A stretch of DNA of 64,000 nucleotides from Spodoptera frugiperda (Eukaryota > Arthropoda > Insecta > Lepidoptera > Noctuidae). The first letter of the stretch is position 1; each line of letters starts with the position of its first letter. This document shows positions 61,101 through 64,000 of the stretch, one piece after another. Where the stretch lies: positions 7,013,933 to 7,077,932 of the forward strand of contig NC_064232.1 in assembly GCF_023101765.2 (NCBI RefSeq). The letters run 5' to 3'. The notes under the pieces were generated by a model. The model saw nothing but the letters and a program-made list of their open reading frames with translations, had not been told where the DNA came from and ran no database searches. A program made the translations under genes and the position numbers.

Positions 61101-62540
61101 GACACCCAGGTTATACCCATCAGGAAACACAGACTCCGGCAAGGAGTTCCACTCCCTAGCAGTTCGCACAATAAGTAAGTATACTAGCAAACCCGGCGAA
61201 CTCCGTTTCGCAACCAGATGGATTCGCTTATATTTGTATCAGAGATGGCGCTGTATATGAAACATTTTCCCTGTTTTTCTGCTTTTTCTTGAAATGTTTC
61301 CTGCATTTTGTTTGCTATAAACCTCACGGAGCCCGAGACCTTTCCAACGAATGCAAAACCGTGGAAATCGGTTCGTGCGTTCTGCAGTTATAGCGTGAGG
61401 AAGGAAAACCCGACTTATTTTTATTATATTATAGTTATAGATTAATTTGCATACATACCGGGAGTAGCAGGCGATGCCGCGGCGAGTTCCTGTACACAGG
61501 TAGGCGGGGCCGTCACCACTCGGAGACGGGCCAGGGTCGGGCCTCCACCTAGACAATATTACATACAAATATATTATAGTTGACTGCACAGTTGGTGCGG
61601 TGGCTGGGCAACTGGCTGCCGCGCAACGGGTAGCGGGTTCGATTCCCTCACGGAGCAACTCTTTGTGTAATCCACAAATTGTTGTTTCGGGTCTGGGTGT
61701 CATGTGTATGTTAAATTGTATGTTTGTAAACGCACCTACTACACAGGAGAAAATCCTAATGTGGGGCAATGTTTTATTTAAAAAGAAAAGAAAAAGAATA
61801 GTCTAATTTCTAACTTCATCGTCAGTCACGCCTTTCATCACTAAAAGGATAGGCGGTCGCTCATGCACGGATGGAAAGAACTGATAGAGGTGGCGGCCCT
61901 TGGTAGAAGATTCCCATCTACACTGCCACTCAGTCAGAAGTTCATCCCGTTCAGTTAATGGTTTAAGCAATCTAGCAATTTGATTCATTTACATTGTGCT
62001 AGAAAGTTTGCGGAAAAGTTAGGTGGTGAGCCTATTGCCATATACCGAGCACATTTCTAGACTACGGACTATTACTGTGATATTTTAGGAATGAAAATGC
62101 CCAGCAATTTTTCGCCCGACCCGGGATTAGAACCCGGGACACCTTGTTCAGCAGTCGCAATTGCTACCACTCGACCAACGAAGAAAATAACGATAAAACA
62201 CTGCGTGGTTCTTAGTATTATTGCCTATACAAATATCTATATAAATAAAAATAATCGCCACATGTATGTACCCGCTAATATTCGGAACTACTGCACCAAA
62301 TTGAATAATTATTTTTGTGTTGGATAGCTCATTTATTTAGGAAGGTGTTTAGCAATAAAACATTGCGCTACGATCAAACGGGGCCGAGCAGAGCGGGTGA
62401 AACCGAGATTAGCTAGTTTTATATAAAGTAGTTGTATGTAACTCACCCGGAGCCGGCGGCCTGGGTTTACAGGGCGGCACGCTCTGTCGCTCGGGCCGCG
62501 TCGTCGTACCCGTCACCGCTGACGTCGACGTCTCTTGTTG
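46170..62540 (-). CDS. unrecognised large Ser/Pro-rich protein gene, 15 exons of the 3' part
   Basis: I do not recognise this protein. Exons in transcript order: 62540-62447, 61548-61459, 60352-60281, 58468-58380, 57763-57662, 56345-56235, 54033-53793, 52832-52666, 51630-51504, 50860-50767, 49581-49507, 48714-48645, 48228-48102, 47357-47243, 46473-46170 (TAG). Every junction is AG/GT and keeps one open frame, about 685 residues. This phase agreement across 14 junctions is the main evidence. The chain is low-complexity and mostly disordered: PPCKPRPPAP, then a more ordered stretch with SYTQFAVMDDENVSALQQ and GGALTLVSLWKSQFDDSEE, a Pro run (VAPPAPVTPAPPAPP), KKVHCLYIPGIDAYPKLQP, a Ser run (SLSSSSSSAVPPKP), RSIMAIYKKEASS, LRRRRQNANDKY, and a C-terminal Pro/Arg tract with six consecutive Pro. 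The profile suggests a scaffold or signalling adaptor, but that is a guess. The exon at 56345-56235 carries the 122-bp repeat array. 5' exons lie right of the window or in 62541-64000 unrecognised. Confidence 0.8.
46541..46745. repeat. 50-bp tandem repeat, four copies
   Basis: GTGGCCCACAAAAAGTACG recurs at 46561, 46611, 46661 and 46711, exactly 50 bp apart. Confidence 0.85.
46745..46990 (-). repeat. three reversed tRNA-like B-box segments
   Basis: GCAGGAATCGAACCC at about 46771, 46860 and 46927 is the complement of a T-arm/B box (GGGTTCGATTCC). No cloverleaf can be built, so these are pseudo-tRNA or SINE pieces. Another reversed B box lies near 47125. Confidence 0.5.
47440..47715 (-). mobile_element. 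SINE-C copy with internal inverted duplication
   Basis: Full length. At 47559-47618 a 28-bp segment is followed, after GAAA, by its own perfect reverse complement. Confidence 0.7.
47755..48075. mobile_element. three SINE-E copies in alternating orientation
   Basis: Parts at 47757-47838 (+), 47838-47995 (-) and 48008-48075 (+) form a near-perfect palindrome centred near 47838. It ends about 25 bp from gene 4 exon 48102-48228. Confidence 0.7.
48262..48412. repeat. 25-26 bp minisatellite, about five copies
   Basis: GTATCAACCTGTATATCAC units starting near 48283, 48308, 48334 and 48359, in the short gene 4 intron just upstream of exon 48228-48102. Confidence 0.75.
48468..48604. mobile_element. 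MITE R, copy 2
   Basis: Ends 40 bp from gene 4 exon 48645-48714. Confidence 0.65.
48740..49030 (+). mobile_element. B-family copy
   Basis: Full length, beginning 25 bp beyond gene 4 exon 48645-48714. Confidence 0.65.
49085..49460 (-). mobile_element. SINE-C copy split by a SINE-E insertion
   Basis: Body at 49085-49308. The B-box region is repeated on both sides of the SINE-E at 49309-49436 (CCCAGGAATCGA before, CCCGGGAATCGA after), a target duplication of about 12 bp. Confidence 0.7.
49309..49436 (+). mobile_element. SINE-E nested in SINE-C
   Basis: 5'-truncated at CGCGGCTCCGG and ending in eight A. Target duplication as described for the split SINE-C. Confidence 0.7.
49890..50155 (-). mobile_element. 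SINE-C copy
   Basis: Diverged but nearly full length, with the tRNA-like head at its right end. Confidence 0.65.
50185..50620. mobile_element. element with ACCGACTT ends
   Basis: Begins TTTTACCGACTTCACAAAAA and ends in AACCGACTTTTTTAGTCGG; a further GAAGTCGGTTT lies at 50693. No ORF. Confidence 0.5.
50957..51096. mobile_element. MITE R, copy 1
   Basis: CGAATACTCAAACGCTACTC and its complement bound 140 bp. Copy 2 is 48468-48604, and a half copy lies at 63612-63700. Confidence 0.65.
51640..52150. other. gene 4 intron, nothing recognised
   Basis: AT-rich, no splice-bounded ORF. Likewise 51100-51490, 56990-57550, 58890-59260 and 63610-64000. Confidence 0.45.
52855..52995 (-). mobile_element. 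LINE-1 family 3' end, copy 4
   Basis: Short inverted copy, ending about 20 bp from exon 52666-52832 of gene 4. Confidence 0.6.
53230..53560. repeat. family S repeat
   Basis: Contains GCTCAATGCGGGTTGGCGAT and TTTTCCTTCACCGTTT. Other copies: 530-665, 7000-7185, and a part at 44840-44915. Its right part is split by the MITE at 53544. Confidence 0.5.
53544..53654. mobile_element. PIF/Harbinger-like MITE, 111 bp
   Basis: Terminal inverted repeats CGGCGCATTCCAATAACC, flanked by TAA on both sides (53541-53543, 53655-53657). TAA/TTA target duplications are typical of PIF/Harbinger. Removing the element restores the family S word GTCTAAATAATC. Confidence 0.7.
54144..54327. mobile_element. fold-back element F
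   Basis: In the gene 4 intron following exon 54033-53793 on its upstream side. Confidence 0.6.
54400..54552. repeat. family Z repeat, copy 2
   Basis: Inverse of copy 1; TTGACTGCCAATAGAAAACT is shared. Confidence 0.55.
55039..56293. repeat. 122-bp tandem array across a splice donor, about 10.3 copies
   Basis: GGTGTGTAGTGTGGAGTGGG starts units at 55039, 55161, 55283 and every 122 bp to 56259. Copies look identical. The right partial unit is the end of gene 4 exon 56345-56235, and each full unit contains the exon end QHLLVHQ plus the donor CAG|GTATCA on the minus strand. The plus strand is very rich in G and T. The left flank (54760-55038) is a diverged ATGTAGTG-rich region that may be its older edge. 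Confidence 0.95.
57556..57620. repeat. 28-bp stem hairpin in a gene 4 intron
   Basis: TGAGCAGTGCGAGAGGGACG... and its complement, with a 9-nt loop and two non-matching positions (one a G-U pair in RNA). Confidence 0.75.
58630..58890 (+). mobile_element. B-family copy
   Basis: 5'-truncated with an A run at the right end. A fragment lies at 58085-58175. Confidence 0.6.
59870..60150 (-). mobile_element. SINE-C copy
   Basis: Full length with a recognisable tRNA-like head, in a gene 4 intron. Confidence 0.7.
60480..60715 (+). mobile_element. B-family copy
   Basis: An internal deletion removes the segment between TCTACCGGAG and the C run. A-rich right end. Confidence 0.6.
61010..61175 (-). mobile_element. 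LINE-1 family 3' end, copy 5
   Basis: Inverted, with a small internal deletion, in a gene 4 intron. Confidence 0.55.
61575..61780 (+). mobile_element. SINE-D copy
   Basis: Complete with an intact B box. It begins about 25 bp from gene 4 exon 61459-61548. Confidence 0.75.
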
Positions 62541-62679
62541 CTGGGGGACAAACAGACATACATACATATATACATACATCATTTATTAATATTACATAAC
62601 TTACTTATGTATGTAAGGGTGGACATACACACATACAAACATAAAGAACTAATTAATATCAAGGCTTACTTATATACAA

Positions 62680-63070
62680 CGTGTAACAAAAAGGGGGTAT
62701 ACATATCAATTGCACGGCTTCTAGATAACATAACAAACGATACGGGAAGGGTTTTTTAAACTCATGTTTTCATGGTACCTATGATTTTTTCCAATACCGG
62801 CGCTATGCGAATCAAAATTAGGTAGACAGCTAGGCGATCAGATTTACAGAAGAAATGTTTCGTAATATTAGCGAATGACCCCTGTAGTGTAGTGACACGT
62901 TTGTATGATTTTAAAATCAAGAACCATGCGATACCAAGTATTTGATACCAATTTTTATTGTCGTATTTTAAACTGAAACTTTGTATATCTCTACACAAAG
63001 TCAATCTATTCAACCTGTATTCTTCAGTGCTCTTTGATGTACATATATGGGTATTTTGTTACACCCTGTA
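62680..63070. mobile_element. MITE K, copy 2
   Basis: Same layout and better ends: CAACGTGTAACAAAAAGGGG and TTTTGTTACACCCTGTATA. Located right of the last visible gene 4 exon. Confidence 0.6.
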
Positions 63071-63318
63071 TAACAACAGTGTTCAAGCACTGTTCGACTA
63101 TTTTCGAGCTACGATAGGGTCGCAAACTCAATTATAAGAAGCAAGTCTATGCAACGTGATAGTGAGCACCGATCGACGATTTTGTGCTCCTGTCGTGGTT
63201 TGAAACCAGTCGAAAAGCCATCTCAAATAATTTTGTTGGAGTTTGCCTTATTTTTTTTTTTCGTTTTCTCATTAATATTTATAATTTTGGTACACAATGT
63301 CTTTAATCGATTTCTGAC

Positions 63319-63394
63319 ATGAATTTTAATAGCAATATGAAGTTCTCGTGCGATAATTTACTGAATTTGCTAGCGGACAACGCCGCAAGTAAAT
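63319..63394 (+). CDS. candidate first coding exon of an unknown plus-strand gene
   Basis: An ATG at 63319 (second in-frame ATG at 63337) opens 25 codons, MNFNSNMKFSCDNLLNLLAD..., then reaches a very good donor, AAAT|GTAAGTG. The segment is richer in G and C than its AT-rich flanks and matches no repeat in the window. It would lie inside an intron, or upstream, of gene 4 on the opposite strand. No second exon can be seen before the window ends. A chance ORF of this size is quite possible. Confidence 0.25.
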
Positions 63395-64000
63395 GTAAGT
63401 GAAGTATATCTTTACGTATGTGTTCGAGGACTGTTTGATTATTTTATCACGAGCTATTTACAGGGTCTTAAGGTAAGCGTCCACATACTCGCATCGCACG
63501 CATCCCGTATGACGTCATCAGTACGCATCGCATGTACGCATTGCCGATGATGCGGTCCGTACGATGCGGATCAGTGGACGCAGTTGTATGATTTTCTATA
63601 CAAGACAAATCGTTCTATCTCTGTCTTTTGTAAAACAAATGTATTGACAGAACTATTTCTGGGAGAGCGTCTTAAAATCGAGTGACGTTTCAGTATTTAA
63701 ATAAATATTTCTTATCTACAATGTGATAGGGATGAGACTTCTAACCCGTTAAGGCTGGGTACTACATCTAATTTTATCGACAAAAAAAAATATAGGGTGC
63801 TGAACCCCCTCCCCCTAAAAATTATGGCTATTTTAATATTTTTTTTTACTTTAAGAGATATCTAAAGCTATCGTTTGTCGTTTATTTTTGTTTGACAAAC
63901 GGTAGCTTGGCTAACAAATTCATTACTTTTTACATAGGTTTGATAATGTTTTGTATCCATTACCCTATCACATTGTATTTTGGACATAATTATTATTGCG

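Noticed and set aside
61239..61769. 176-residue antisense ORF
   Set aside because: It is an open reading through SINE-D, the opposite frame of exon 61459-61548 and another dispersed repeat.

Overview
This is a gene-poor, repeat-rich window of eukaryotic nuclear DNA. It fits a lepidopteran insect, probably a noctuoid moth. That is inferred from AT-rich sequence, short exons (about 70-340 nt) separated by kilobase introns with GT/AG borders, tRNA-headed SINEs, many MITE-type fold-backs and LINE 3' ends. I saw no bacterial, phage or CRISPR content. The species call cannot be tested without a search.

Four protein-coding genes can be assembled, with splice phases that agree across almost every junction. 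(1) 3105-10891 (+): choline kinase, seven exons to the stop; the 5' exon(s) lie left of the window or are not recognisable. (2) 21289-31387 (-): the homologue of FIBP (acidic FGF intracellular-binding protein), start to stop, but one internal exon is missing. (3) 32943-35064 (+): a two-exon protein with 13 C2H2 zinc fingers, head-to-head with FIBP and 1.56 kb from its ATG. (4) 46170-62540 (-): the 3' part of a large Ser/Pro-rich gene that I do not recognise, 15 exons. Genes 1/2 and 3/4 are convergent, each pair separated by 10-11 kb of repeats. The four do not form an evident pathway.

The rest is layers of repeats. Families named here: SINE-C (tRNA-like head, tail ending GGCGTGACG), SINE-D (tRNA-like head, second family), SINE-E (A-tailed, no obvious tRNA head, 9-12 bp target duplications), B (about 300 bp, A-tailed), LINE-1 (jockey-like 3' end), A, F, G, H, J, K, Q, R, S, V, Y, Z (MITE-like or fold-back), and others described at their entries. 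Nested insertions are common and give clean target-site evidence for several families.

The most striking object is a 122-bp tandem array (55039-56293, about 10.3 copies, identical by eye). It starts inside an exon of gene 4 and repeats the end of that exon together with its 5' splice site, so the transcript carries ten equivalent donor sites. All three antisense frames stay open through the array.
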